Below, one piece after another: positions 9,518 to 17,326 of a stretch of 64,000 nt of DNA. Position 1 is the stretch's first letter. Every line of letters starts with the position of its first letter. Source of the stretch: an uncultured Thermoanaerobaculia bacterium (GTDB lineage: Bacteria; Acidobacteriota; Thermoanaerobaculia; Multivoradales; Multivoraceae); NCBI GenBank assembly GCA_951812325.1, contig OX638294.1, positions 779,136 through 843,135 of the forward strand, given 5' to 3'. The notes beneath the pieces are model-generated. The model saw only the letters and a list, made by a program, of their open reading frames with translations, was not told the DNA's origin and ran no database searches. The translations under genes and the position numbers were made by a program.

Positions 9518-10048
9518 ATGAACCGCAAGCTCTCCGCTCCACCCTCGATCGCAACCTCCGTCGCAACCTGCATCGCCTTCTTCACCGTGGCGGCCCTCGC
9601 CGCCGGGAGCCCCGCCATGGCGCAGATCAGCCCCGAGCCCGAACAGATCGAAGAACTCCTCAAGGGCCCGGCCGACGCGCCGGTCGTCATGGTCAACCTG
9701 CTCCGGTTCAAGGACCGGGCCGACGCTCCCGACGAAGGCCTTTCCGGCGAGGAGGCCTACGGAAGGTACGGCGCCCGGATGGTCGAGTGGATCACCTCCC
9801 AGGGCGCCCGCGTGATCTGGTCCGGCCGGGTCGACTCGTTCGTGATCGGAGACACGGAGGAACGCTTCCACTCGATCGCCCTGGTCGAGTACCCCTCGCG
9901 CGCGGAGTTCCTGCGCATCGCGGGTGATCCGCGGGTCGCCGAGTTCTCGGTCCATCGCACGGCCGGCCTCGAGATGCAGTGGCTGATCGCGACCACGACT
10001 CGGGCCGACCTCACCTCAGCTTCGCCCGACGACACCTCGAACGACTGA
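9518..10048 (+). CDS. Exported DUF1330-domain protein
   Basis: The 176-residue protein has a long signal peptide (to about residue 35, ending SPAMA-Q) followed by a DUF1330-type alpha/beta barrel half. The features are VMVNLLRFKD, a YGARMVEWI helix, VIWSGRVDSFVIG and the FHSIALVEYPSRAEFLRI block. DUF1330 proteins belong to the dimeric ferredoxin-like group; their activity is unknown. A strong AAAGGAA ribosome site precedes the ATG. The predicted periplasmic location is unusual for the family, which is mostly cytoplasmic. Confidence 0.8.
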   Translation: MNRKLSAPPSIATSVATCIAFFTVAALAAGSPAMAQISPEPEQIEELLKGPADAPVVMVNLLRFKDRADAPDEGLSGEEAYGRYGARMVEWITSQGARVIWSGRVDSFVIGDTEERFHSIALVEYPSRAEFLRIAGDPRVAEFSVHRTAGLEMQWLIATTTRADLTSASPDDTSND

Positions 10049-10122
10049 GTTACACTCCCTGCTCGCAAGCCCGCGAACCACCTCAACAACGCTGTTCCCT
10101 TGAGAGGGAAGGAGATCCGCAA

Positions 10123-10656
10123 ATGCGCTTGAGCAAACTGGCGCCGATCCTGGCCGCGGCCGTGTTTCTGGCCGCCTGCACGACGGTCGCCGCGACGCCC
10201 GTCGCCGCCTCCGAGCACGAGGAACCGGTCGGCAACCTGGCCGAACTGATGCGCGCCATTCTGTTCCCGAACTCGAACTTCCTGTTCGACGTCCAGACGA
10301 CCGATCCGGGCGCCCCGCCCGAAGCCGGCAGCGAGGACGATCGCTCCGCCTCGTCCCTGTTCTCCGGCATCTACACCGGCTGGCAGGTGCCGCAGCAGGC
10401 GGCGCTGGCGCTGGCCGAGGTCGAGCCGCTGATCATGAACGCCGAGCGCAAGTGCGAGAACGGCAAGGACGCTCCGGTCGCCAACGAGGACTACCAGAAG
10501 TGGGCGAAGCAGTTGACCGATGTCGCCAGGCAGATCCATGCCGCGGCGCACGAGGAAGATCAGGAGAAGGTAAGCGATCTGACGAATCAACTGGCCGGCG
10601 CCTGCGAGGATTGCCACGCGGTCTACCGGAAGTACCAGGATCGCTGCCGCAGGTAG
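10123..10656 (+). CDS. Cytochrome c'-like lipoprotein
   Basis: The 177-residue protein has a lipoprotein signal with LAAC lipobox (Cys19) and a single C-terminal CxxCH (CEDCH, residues 161-165) followed by AVYRKYQ. A heme motif near the C-terminus of a helical protein is the pattern of cytochrome c' and c-556-type four-helix bundles. It would be membrane-tethered in the periplasm. AAGGAG precedes the ATG. The two small membrane proteins and the PQQ-type enzyme that follow on the same strand could be its redox partners (inference). Confidence 0.8.
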   Translation: MRLSKLAPILAAAVFLAACTTVAATPVAASEHEEPVGNLAELMRAILFPNSNFLFDVQTTDPGAPPEAGSEDDRSASSLFSGIYTGWQVPQQAALALAEVEPLIMNAERKCENGKDAPVANEDYQKWAKQLTDVARQIHAAAHEEDQEKVSDLTNQLAGACEDCHAVYRKYQDRCRR

Positions 10657-10697
10657 GACGGCGCCGGCCCCGGCCGGGCTGAGTCGACTTCCTGACC

Positions 10698-11222
10698 ATG
10701 CGTAGCGCCTTCGAGTGGGTCGACGCCCTTCCGAGCAGCATCGCGCTGCGGGAATCGCTGAACGCCTACCCCACCCTGCTGACGACCCACGTCGTCAGCA
10801 TGTGCCTGTTTGCCGGCCTGATCGCCTTCTGGGACATGCGGCTGGTCGGGTTGACGCTCAGGAAGGTGCCGGTGTCCAACATCCCGACCCGGCTCTTCCC
10901 GTGGGCGCTGACCGGCTACGGCATCAACCTGATCACCGGCGGACTGCTGCTCTACAGCCAGCCGATGCGCTACTACGACAACTTCTACTTCTGGGCCAAG
11001 ATGGCGCTGATGGCGGTCGCCGGGTTCAACATGCTCTGGTTCCACTACGCGACCTACAAGTCGGTCCAGGCGTGGGACCAGGGACGCGAGATCCCGATGA
11101 GCGCCCGGCTCGCCGGCGTCGTTTCGCTGGCGCTGTGGGCAGGTGTCGTGGTCACCGGCCGCATGATGGCCTACGCCGGCCTGATGCCCGAGTGGTGGAA
11201 CAACCTGAACATCGGCGCCTGA
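10698..11222 (+). CDS. Small four-helix membrane protein (paralogue 1)
   Basis: A 174-residue protein with about four transmembrane helices. It carries TTHVVSMCLFAG followed by WDMRLVGL, then an aromatic YFWAKMALM helix and a final VVVTGRMMAY helix. The downstream neighbour has the same plan (MHLVALVAFAG, VDMRLLG, FWWKMQI), so the two are tandem paralogues. The membrane histidine could be a heme ligand. I associate this layout with DUF6644-type proteins from memory only. It sits between a cytochrome c'-like lipoprotein and a PQQ-type enzyme. Function unproven. Confidence 0.72.
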   Translation: MRSAFEWVDALPSSIALRESLNAYPTLLTTHVVSMCLFAGLIAFWDMRLVGLTLRKVPVSNIPTRLFPWALTGYGINLITGGLLLYSQPMRYYDNFYFWAKMALMAVAGFNMLWFHYATYKSVQAWDQGREIPMSARLAGVVSLALWAGVVVTGRMMAYAGLMPEWWNNLNIGA

Positions 11223-11244
11223 GCCGACCGCGGAGGATGGATCG

Positions 11245-11718
11245 GTGACGCAGTCCTTTTTCGAGTGGATGCAGGGTCTGTCCTTCAGCGCCTGGATGCT
11301 GGAAGAGACCTGGGCGTCGCCGATCATCCAGTGCATGCACCTGGTCGCGCTGGTGGCATTCGCCGGCGCCGTCCTGGTGGTCGACATGCGGCTGCTCGGG
11401 CGCGGGCTGATCAAGACGTCCACCGCCCGCCTCGCGCGCGAGCTGGACCGCTGGATGATCTGGAGCTTCGTCGCCCTGTTCGTCACCGGCGCGCCCCAGG
11501 TCCTGTCCACGGCGCTCAAGCAGTACTACAGCCCGTTCTTCTGGTGGAAGATGCAGATCATCGTGATCGGCCTCGTCTTCACCTTCACCATCCGCCGCCG
11601 CGTCGCGTTCGCAGAAGAGGGAACGCTGGGGCACTGGCCCAAGGTGGTCGGCGTACTGTCCATCGGCATCTGGACCAGCGTCTCGGTCTGGGCGCGCCTG
11701 ATCGGTCTCTTGTCCTGA
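11245..11718 (+). CDS. Small four-helix membrane protein (paralogue 2)
   Basis: A 157-residue membrane protein with about four helices, paralogous to the preceding gene: both have a His in the first hydrophobic segment, a DMRLxG loop and a WxK aromatic helix. The start is a GTG 22 bases after the previous stop, read through GGAGGATGGATC as a ribosome site. Its stop overlaps the proposed CTG start of the PQQ-type dehydrogenase (CTGA), so the proteins are probably made together. A role as a membrane electron carrier is speculative. Confidence 0.72.
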   Translation: MTQSFFEWMQGLSFSAWMLEETWASPIIQCMHLVALVAFAGAVLVVDMRLLGRGLIKTSTARLARELDRWMIWSFVALFVTGAPQVLSTALKQYYSPFFWWKMQIIVIGLVFTFTIRRRVAFAEEGTLGHWPKVVGVLSIGIWTSVSVWARLIGLLS

Positions 11719-13679
11719 CCAGGCGTTCCAGGTCACGCCTCGCCGCGGCCGGTCTTGCGCTCGCGGCGGCCCTCGCCAGCCCACCGCTCGCGGGCCAGGC
11801 GGGCGCCTCCGGCGACTGGCCCGTCTTCGGCGGCGATCCCGGCAACAGCAAGTACTCGGCGCTCGACCAGATCGACCGCGACAACTTCCAGGAGGTCGAA
11901 GTCGTCTGGCGCTGGCGCTCCGTCGCCGCCGACACCGAGGTCCCGAGCACCGTGCGGCGCAGTCAGTTCAAGGCGATTCCGCTCGAGGTCGGTGGCCGGA
12001 TCTTCGTCTCCACGTCGCTCAGCCAGGTCGCCGCGATCGATGCCGGGACCGGCGAAACGCTCTGGACTTACGACCCGGAAAGCTGGCGGGCCGGCCGACC
12101 CGCGAACCTGGGCTTCCATCACCGCGGCGTGGCCTACTGGACGGACGGCGAACGGGAACGGGTGCTCATGCCCACGCACGATCGGCGGCTCGTGTCGCTC
12201 GACGCCGCGACCGGCGAACCGGACCCCGTCTTCGGGGATGGCGGCGCGGTCGAGATGACGCCCCACCTCGGGCGCAAGGTGATGGAGCGTCTGACGACCC
12301 ACAGTTCGCCGCCCGCGATCTGCGGCAACACGGTGATCGTCGGCTCGATCGTCGCCGACTTCGCCACCCACAAGGAGGCCCCGCCCGGCTTCGTCCGCGC
12401 CTACGACATTCGGACCGGCGATCTCGCCTGGGTCTTTCACACGATCCCCCAGGAGGACGAACTCGGCGTCGAGACCTGGGAGGACGAGTCCTGGCGCTAC
12501 AGCGGCAACACGAACGTCTGGTCGATGATCGCGGTCGACGAGGAAGCGGGAACCGCCTATCTGCCCATCGGCACGCCGACGAACGACCTCTACGGCGGCC
12601 ACCGTCTCGGCGACAACCTGTACGCCGAGAGCATCGTCGCGGTCGACTGCGAGACCGGCGAACGCGAGTGGCACTACCAGTTCGTCCACCACGGCCTGTG
12701 GGACTACGACCCGCCGACCGCGCCGAACCTGTTCGAGGCGACCGTCGACGGCGAGTCCGTGCGCGGAGTCGTCCAGGTCACGAAGCAGGCCTTCGCCTTC
12801 GTCTTCGACCGGACGACCGGCAAGCCGGTGTGGGAGATCGAAGAGCGCGAAGTGCCGCCGAGCGACGTGCCGGGCGAGCGCGCGGCGTCGACCCAGCCCT
12901 TCCCCACCCGGCCCGCTCCGTTCGACCGCCAGGGCATCACCGAGGACGACCTGATCGACTGGACCCCCGAACTCCGCGCCGAGGCGCTCGAGATCGCGGC
13001 CGACTACGACCTCGTGCCCCTGTACACGCCGCCGCGGATCGAAGGATCCGGCAAGCCGACGGTCCAGTTGCCGGCCGACGGCGGCGGCGCGAACTGGACG
13101 GGCGCCGCCGTCGACCCGGAGACCGGCGTGATCTACGTCTTCTCCCACACCCGAGCCGCCAGCGTCTCCCTGGTCGAGCCCGACCCGAACCGATCCGACC
13201 TGAACTTCGTGCCCGACCGCTGGTACGCGACGGTCGAAGGGCCTCGGGGGCTGCCCCTGGTGAAACCGCCGTACGGGCGGATCACGGCAATCGACCTGCA
13301 CACCGGCGAGCACCTGTGGATGGTCCCGCATGGCGTCGGGCCGGTGAACCATCCGGCCATCCGCCACCTGAAACTCGGCCGGCTCGGCCACGCGAACCAC
13401 ACCGCGGCGCCGCTGGTCACGCCTGCGCTGCTCTTCGTCACAGCGGCGAGAGAACCCGACATACCACCCGAGATCAGCGTCTACGACAAGTCGACCGGCG
13501 ACTACCTGGGCGGCATCGAGTTGCCGGAGACACCGAACTCGAACGTGATCAGTTACGGACACGCCGGCCGGCAGTACCTCGCCGTCGCCACCGGCGGCGG
13601 CAGGTTCGGCGCCGGCGGCGGCGGCACGCCGCCTGAACTCGTCGTCCTGGCCCTGCCGACGGAAGCGGAAGACGAGTAG
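11715..13679 (+). CDS. PQQ-dependent dehydrogenase-type beta-propeller protein, apparent CTG start
   Basis: A 654-residue exported enzyme of the quinoprotein (methanol/glucose/glycerol dehydrogenase-like) superfamily. Repeated propeller tryptophan-docking segments are seen, including AIDAGTGETLWTY, AVDCETGEREWHYQFVHHGLWDYDPP and AIDLHTGEHLWMV. The HHGLWDYDxP motif is typical of PQQ enzymes such as membrane glucose dehydrogenase. No heme domain is present. No ATG, GTG or TTG lies in frame for over 100 bases before the protein homology. A CTG overlapping the previous stop gives a textbook signal peptide beginning MTRRSRSRLAAAG with cleavage near AGQA. The product class is firm; the substrate and the start are inferred. 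Confidence 0.88.
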   Translation: MTRRSRSRLAAAGLALAAALASPPLAGQAGASGDWPVFGGDPGNSKYSALDQIDRDNFQEVEVVWRWRSVAADTEVPSTVRRSQFKAIPLEVGGRIFVSTSLSQVAAIDAGTGETLWTYDPESWRAGRPANLGFHHRGVAYWTDGERERVLMPTHDRRLVSLDAATGEPDPVFGDGGAVEMTPHLGRKVMERLTTHSSPPAICGNTVIVGSIVADFATHKEAPPGFVRAYDIRTGDLAWVFHTIPQEDELGVETWEDESWRYSGNTNVWSMIAVDEEAGTAYLPIGTPTNDLYGGHRLGDNLYAESIVAVDCETGEREWHYQFVHHGLWDYDPPTAPNLFEATVDGESVRGVVQVTKQAFAFVFDRTTGKPVWEIEEREVPPSDVPGERAASTQPFPTRPAPFDRQGITEDDLIDWTPELRAEALEIAADYDLVPLYTPPRIEGSGKPTVQLPADGGGANWTGAAVDPETGVIYVFSHTRAASVSLVEPDPNRSDLNFVPDRWYATVEGPRGLPLVKPPYGRITAIDLHTGEHLWMVPHGVGPVNHPAIRHLKLGRLGHANHTAAPLVTPALLFVTAAREPDIPPEISVYDKSTGDYLGGIELPETPNSNVISYGHAGRQYLAVATGGGRFGAGGGGTPPELVVLALPTEAEDE

Positions 13680-13811
13680 GGTCGACCAGACTTCCAGGCT
13701 CGGGTCGGCCCACGAGACCAGGCAACCGGAAACCACTTCTCCCGGCGGATCTTCGACCCCTGCGAAACGGCCCGGTTTGCGTGGTGGTCGTCCTGTACTG
13801 TCGGGAACGGA

Positions 13812-14228
13812 ATGAACGTCGAGAGCTGGCGGCGCTACCTGCTGTACATCCTGCTCTTCGGGGCCGTCGGTCTGCTGGCCGAGCTGTACCTGCTGGATCA
13901 CGATGAAGAGTTCAGGCAGTGGATTCCCCTCGTGCTGCTGGCGGGCGGCGCCATGGCCGGTTCGTGGTTGGCCGCGCGCCCGGGCGTCGCGGCGGTGCGG
14001 ACCTTCCGCGTGCTGGCGGCGGCGTGGATTCCGGCCGGCCTGCTCGGCGTGTACTTCCACTTCCAGTCGAACGTGGAGTTCGAACTGGAACTCCACCCGG
14101 ACTCCGGCGGACTCGAACTCTTCCTGGAGAGTCTGGGCGGCGCCATGCCCTCGCTGGCGCCGGGGGCGATGATCTCGCTTGGCCTGCTCGGTATACTCGT
14201 CTGCCGCCAGCACCCGGCGGCCCGGTGA
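13812..14228 (+). CDS. Small membrane protein of unknown function
   Basis: A 138-residue protein with four predicted membrane segments, namely YLLYILLFGAVGLL, WIPLVLLAGGAMAG, VLAAAWIPAGLLGVYFHF and ISLGLLGILV. A polar loop (SNVEFELELHPDSG) lies between the third and fourth. I do not recognise the family. It lies 130 bases after the PQQ-type gene and 86 bases before the helix-hairpin-helix gene on the same strand. The ATG has a weak GGAACGG site. Confidence 0.6.
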   Translation: MNVESWRRYLLYILLFGAVGLLAELYLLDHDEEFRQWIPLVLLAGGAMAGSWLAARPGVAAVRTFRVLAAAWIPAGLLGVYFHFQSNVEFELELHPDSGGLELFLESLGGAMPSLAPGAMISLGLLGILVCRQHPAAR

Positions 14229-14314
14229 TCCGCGGCCAGGCCGGAAACCGGCGGCGCGACGGACCCTGCGGCGCCGCACCGCCAGCAGGAAGCAACAGGA
14301 GGAAGAATCCCCGG

Positions 14315-14947
14315 ATGAAGCGCTCGGCCCTGATGTGGACCACAACAGTTCTGTTCCTGACTTGCCTGCCTGCCGCCGCTCAGGTGGGCGCCAACCACGG
14401 CCTCCTCAACCCCAACCTCGCCGGCGAGGAAGAACTCGGCGCGGTCGACGGTCTGGACGAGGAAGCGGTCGCCGCGATCCTCGAGGGCCGTCCCTTCCTG
14501 CGCGCCGCGGACCTCCACGCCGTGGTTTCGGCTCACGTCGCCGAGGATGGGCTCGACGCGATCTACGGCGCGATGTGGGTCCCCATCGACCTGAACGACG
14601 CGACCTCCGAGGAAATCGGCCTCATCCCGGGCGTGGGCCGGCGGATGACCCACGAGTTCGAGGAGTACCGCCCCTACACCGCGCTGGCCCGGTTCCACCG
14701 GGAAATCGGCAAGTACGTCGACGACGACGAAGTGGCGCGTCTGGCGCAGTACGTCTACGTCCGCATCGACCTGAACACGGCCTCGAGCGAGGACATCCTG
14801 AGCATCCCCGGCGTCGGCCGCCGGATGCGGCACGAGTTCGAGGAGTACCGGCCCTACGAGGCGATGACCCGGTTCCGCCGCGAGATCGGCAAGTACGTCG
14901 ACGACGACGAGGTCGAGCGGCTCGCCCGCTACGTCGAGATCAGGTGA
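14315..14947 (+). CDS. Exported protein with three helix-hairpin-helix repeats (ComEA-like)
   Basis: The 210-residue protein has a Sec signal peptide (about residues 5-22) and three tandem repeats. The second and third units each carry IDLN-A-S-E-I-IPGVGRRM followed by HEFEEYRPY and REIGKYVDDDEVxRLAxYV. The first unit is degenerate (LNPNLAGEEELGAVDGLDE). The IDLNTASxEDILxIPGVG pattern is the DNA-binding HhH of ComEA-type proteins, but those normally have one tandem HhH unit. A strong AGGAGGAA ribosome site supports the start. It might bind DNA at the cell surface or act as a structural repeat protein. Confidence 0.78.
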   Translation: MKRSALMWTTTVLFLTCLPAAAQVGANHGLLNPNLAGEEELGAVDGLDEEAVAAILEGRPFLRAADLHAVVSAHVAEDGLDAIYGAMWVPIDLNDATSEEIGLIPGVGRRMTHEFEEYRPYTALARFHREIGKYVDDDEVARLAQYVYVRIDLNTASSEDILSIPGVGRRMRHEFEEYRPYEAMTRFRREIGKYVDDDEVERLARYVEIR

Positions 14948-15287
14948 CCTGAACGCCTCCGCCCACCCGGCCGACGCGCTGGGCGATCCTGCGGACCGCG
15001 GAATCCGACCAGCAGCTACGTCCAGCTGCCTGTCGGGATCGCAGCCGCGGACGTGACGGTCGTCGTCCTGGTGCGTCCGCCGCGTCGAAACTTCGGCCTC
15101 ATCCGGCGAGAGCCCGCGGCGCCTGACGCCGCCGGTCAGCGAGGAGACCGCTCAACTCGGCCAGACCGATCACCTCGACTCCGCTCGCGCAGCCAGTGAG
15201 CTTCCGCTTCGCTTTGGCCCTGTCTCCAGTGCGCACAATGTGTAAGTGGAAGTTTCAACTTGTGCGCGCTTCGGGTAGAGTCGCTCC
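14948..15287. other. Intergenic region before the DUF4143 ATPase gene
   Basis: No intact gene is supported. A 45-codon minus-strand frame (15099-15236) looks coding-like, with a GVEVIGLAELSGLL stretch, and could be the tail of a lost gene; I cannot assign it. The right end contains a complex inverted repeat next to the ATPase start, listed separately. Confidence 0.35.
15231..15267. promoter_or_regulatory. Nested inverted repeat upstream of the ATPase gene
   Basis: An outer pair GCGCACAA (15231-15238) and TTGTGCGC (15260-15267) is perfectly complementary. It encloses an inner AAGTT-TC-AACTT palindrome (15250-15261). The structure ends 20 bases before the ATPase ATG, a typical position for an operator or an autoregulatory site. 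It is AT-richer than its surroundings. Confidence 0.45.
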
Positions 15288-16475
15288 ATGGTCCGACGGG
15301 AGATCGCACCCGTGCTCGTCAAGCTCTTCGGGCAGTACCCCGTGGTCACCGTCACCGGGCCGCGCCAGTCCGGCAAGACGACGCTCTGCCGGGAGACGTT
15401 CCCGCATCTGACCTACGTCAACCTCGAAGCCCACGATCGGCGAGAGTTCGCCGAGCGCGATCCGCGGGGCTTCCTGGCGCAGGTGGGGGTCGGCGCGGTT
15501 CTGGACGAGATTCAGCGTGTCCCCGGCCTGCTCTCGTACCTTCAGGTTCTCGTCGACGAGAGGAGAGAGAATGGACTCTTCGTCCTGACGGGGAGCCAGC
15601 ACTTCGGCCTGTCGAACGCGATCAGCCAGTCGCTCGCGGGTCGCACGGCGCTGCTTCGCCTGCTGCCGTTTTCGCTCGCCGAGCGGCTGACGGCGAAGGC
15701 CGCCGGCTCGGTGGACGATCTCCTCTACAGCGGTTTCTATCCGCGCGTCTTCGACCACGACCTCGATCCCCGGCAGGCGTACGCCGACTACTTCGAAACG
15801 TACATCGAGCGCGACCTGCGGCAGCTCGCGGAGATTCGCAATCTGTCGAGCTTTCAGCGCTTCGTCCGTCTCTGCGCCGGACGCGTGGGCCAACTCGTGA
15901 ACCTCTCCTCCCTGGGAGCGGACGCGGGCGTCTCGCACGTCACGTCACGGCAATGGTTGACGCTCCTGGAAGCGAGCTTCGTCGCCTTCCTGCTACCGCC
16001 CTGGCACGCGAACATTCGCAAGCGGCTGGTCAGGTCGCCCAAGTTGTACTTCCACGATGTGGGGCTGGCCGTCCATCTTCTCGGGATCGAGCACCCGCGG
16101 CAGGTCGCCACCCACCCCCTTCGTGGATCGCTGTTCGAGAACATGGTGATCGTCGAAGCCCTGAAGCACCGTTTCAATCGGGGCCGCCAGTCGAACCTCT
16201 CCTTCTTTCGGGACAGCCGAGGCCTGGAGTGCGACCTGCTCTACCGGACCGGAGACGGCATGGCGGCGGTCGAGATCAAGTCGGGGGCGACGATCAACGC
16301 GGACTTCTTTTCGGCTCTGGGCCGCGTGGCCGACCTGGTGCCGGACGTCTCGGGTCGAGCCGTCGTCTACGGAGGCGGGGAGCGCCAGTCCCGGAGCGCC
16401 GGCGAAGCGCTGCCCTTCGATGCGTTCCCGGAGTTTCTGGACCGGTTCGAGACCCGTTCCCGGCTGCCTGCGTAG
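15288..16475 (+). CDS. AAA ATPase with DUF4143 domain
   Basis: A 395-residue protein with an N-terminal AAA_14 ATPase: Walker A GPRQSGKT at residues 24-31, Walker B-like VLDEIQRVPGLL, and sensor motif LTGSQHF. It ends with a C-terminal DUF4143 region (GSLFENMVIVEALK, LECDLLYRTGDGMAAVEIKSG) that resembles restriction-endonuclease-fold nucleases. This large family is sporadically distributed, mobile and of unknown role. It lies directly beside remnants of a type I restriction locus, consistent with an accessory insertion. A nested inverted repeat precedes it. Confidence 0.88.
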   Translation: MVRREIAPVLVKLFGQYPVVTVTGPRQSGKTTLCRETFPHLTYVNLEAHDRREFAERDPRGFLAQVGVGAVLDEIQRVPGLLSYLQVLVDERRENGLFVLTGSQHFGLSNAISQSLAGRTALLRLLPFSLAERLTAKAAGSVDDLLYSGFYPRVFDHDLDPRQAYADYFETYIERDLRQLAEIRNLSSFQRFVRLCAGRVGQLVNLSSLGADAGVSHVTSRQWLTLLEASFVAFLLPPWHANIRKRLVRSPKLYFHDVGLAVHLLGIEHPRQVATHPLRGSLFENMVIVEALKHRFNRGRQSNLSFFRDSRGLECDLLYRTGDGMAAVEIKSGATINADFFSALGRVADLVPDVSGRAVVYGGGERQSRSAGEALPFDAFPEFLDRFETRSRLPA

Positions 16476-16489
16476 TGCCGCACCGACTG

Positions 16490-16932
16490 CGGCGCGTACG
16501 GAGGAAAGCTGCCGACGGCGAGACCTGAATCGAGGTCGCAATTGCCGGCGTAGCCGTCAGCCGGGCGCTTCCTGCGAACGACAGCGGTTCCACGTCGCTA
16601 TCGATCAAGCACTCCCGGAGCCACTCCTGGCGCCGTTGCATGCCGTGCACCGTGTCCAGCAGATCGGGGCTCGGTCTCACCTGAGAAGCACGCCCCACGG
16701 TGCGAAAATCGGGAACCGGAAGACGCTCCTCCGGCGGCTCGGCCAGGAACAGAAAGCCGAACGGGGTCCGCGTAGCCGTAGCCAGTTTCTCCAACTGCTT
16801 GAAGGTCGGCTGTCTCTCTCCTCGAACCCAGGCATGGATCTGCGGCACACGGTGCGCGAGTTCCTCAAAGTCGCGACCGGAACGCTCGCAAGCCCAGCGG
16901 AGCATCTCCGGGGCCACTTGCACGCGAGTCAT
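16490..16932 (-). pseudogene. Truncated XRE/ImmA-IrrE family gene (N-terminal part only)
   Basis: The first ~120 residues match the N-terminus of XRE-ImmA/IrrE proteins: a helix-turn-helix with AWVRGERQPTFKQLEKLA, then PFGFLFLAEPPEERLPVPDFRT and DLLDTVHGMQRRQEWLRE. The HExxH peptidase domain that should follow is absent. After LSFAGS the frame runs into sequence antisense to the end of the DUF4143 ATPase gene. The ATG overlaps the stop of the HsdS fragment (ATGA), so both came from one operon. Such proteins often accompany type I restriction or toxin loci. Confidence 0.7.
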
Positions 16933-17291
16933 GCTCCGGCCCTCGCAACGCCAGGAACCTCCCGCCTCCTCGCGGTCTCGTGAGAGGCGTGTACCTCATG
17001 GAGCAGGGAGTCGAGCAGCCGACGTCGGGTGGCCTCCGCGTCGCCAAGCCCTGCCTCCAAGCGATCGCAGAGCGCCATGAGTCCATCGACCCTGGCGACG
17101 ATGCGGTGCTGTTCAGCGAGGGGTGGTATCAAGACCATATGGTTCAAGAACGGCCGCCGATTGATGTGTTTCATCACCAAGCCATGAGCGTGATTGCCTT
17201 CAGCCAAGGCACGAAGCGCGCTCTCAGGAGGAGAAGCAGGAAGTTCCGCCACGTCGTCTGCAGGGAAACCGTGGAGTCCGGCGTCACTTCA
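16929..17291 (-). pseudogene. hsdS: C-terminal fragment of type I restriction specificity subunit (HsdS)
   Basis: The readable tail MKHINRRPFL followed by LIPPLAEQHRIVARVDGLM, then CDRLEAGL and RRRLLDSLLHE, is the conserved C-terminal coiled-coil region of HsdS. Everything before it, meaning both target-recognition domains, is missing, and the frame is closed upstream at 17289. It is therefore a remnant of about 110 codons. It is followed with a four-base overlap by the truncated XRE/ImmA gene. No hsdM or hsdR is present in the window. Confidence 0.72.
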
Positions 17292-17316
17292 GGCATGTCC
17301 TGCCGGACATGCCTGA
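17289..17316. repeat. 12-bp perfect hairpin at the edge of the restriction remnant
   Basis: TCAGGCATGTCC and GGACATGCCTGA form a perfect 12-bp stem around a four-base TGCC loop. It lies between the HsdS fragment and the end of the DUF1501 gene. There is no T-run, so it is not a canonical intrinsic terminator. It may terminate transcription or mark an old recombination junction. Confidence 0.5.
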
Positions 17317-17326
17317 GGCGCCAACT

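Noticed and set aside
11733..14345. 870-codon minus-strand open frame across the PQQ-type gene
   Set aside because: High-GC antisense shadow; the plus-strand genes explain the region fully and the shadow has no signal or motif.
17289..17316. Intrinsic terminator of the DUF1501 gene
   Set aside because: A strong stem is present but no T-tract follows on either strand, so it is listed only as a hairpin.
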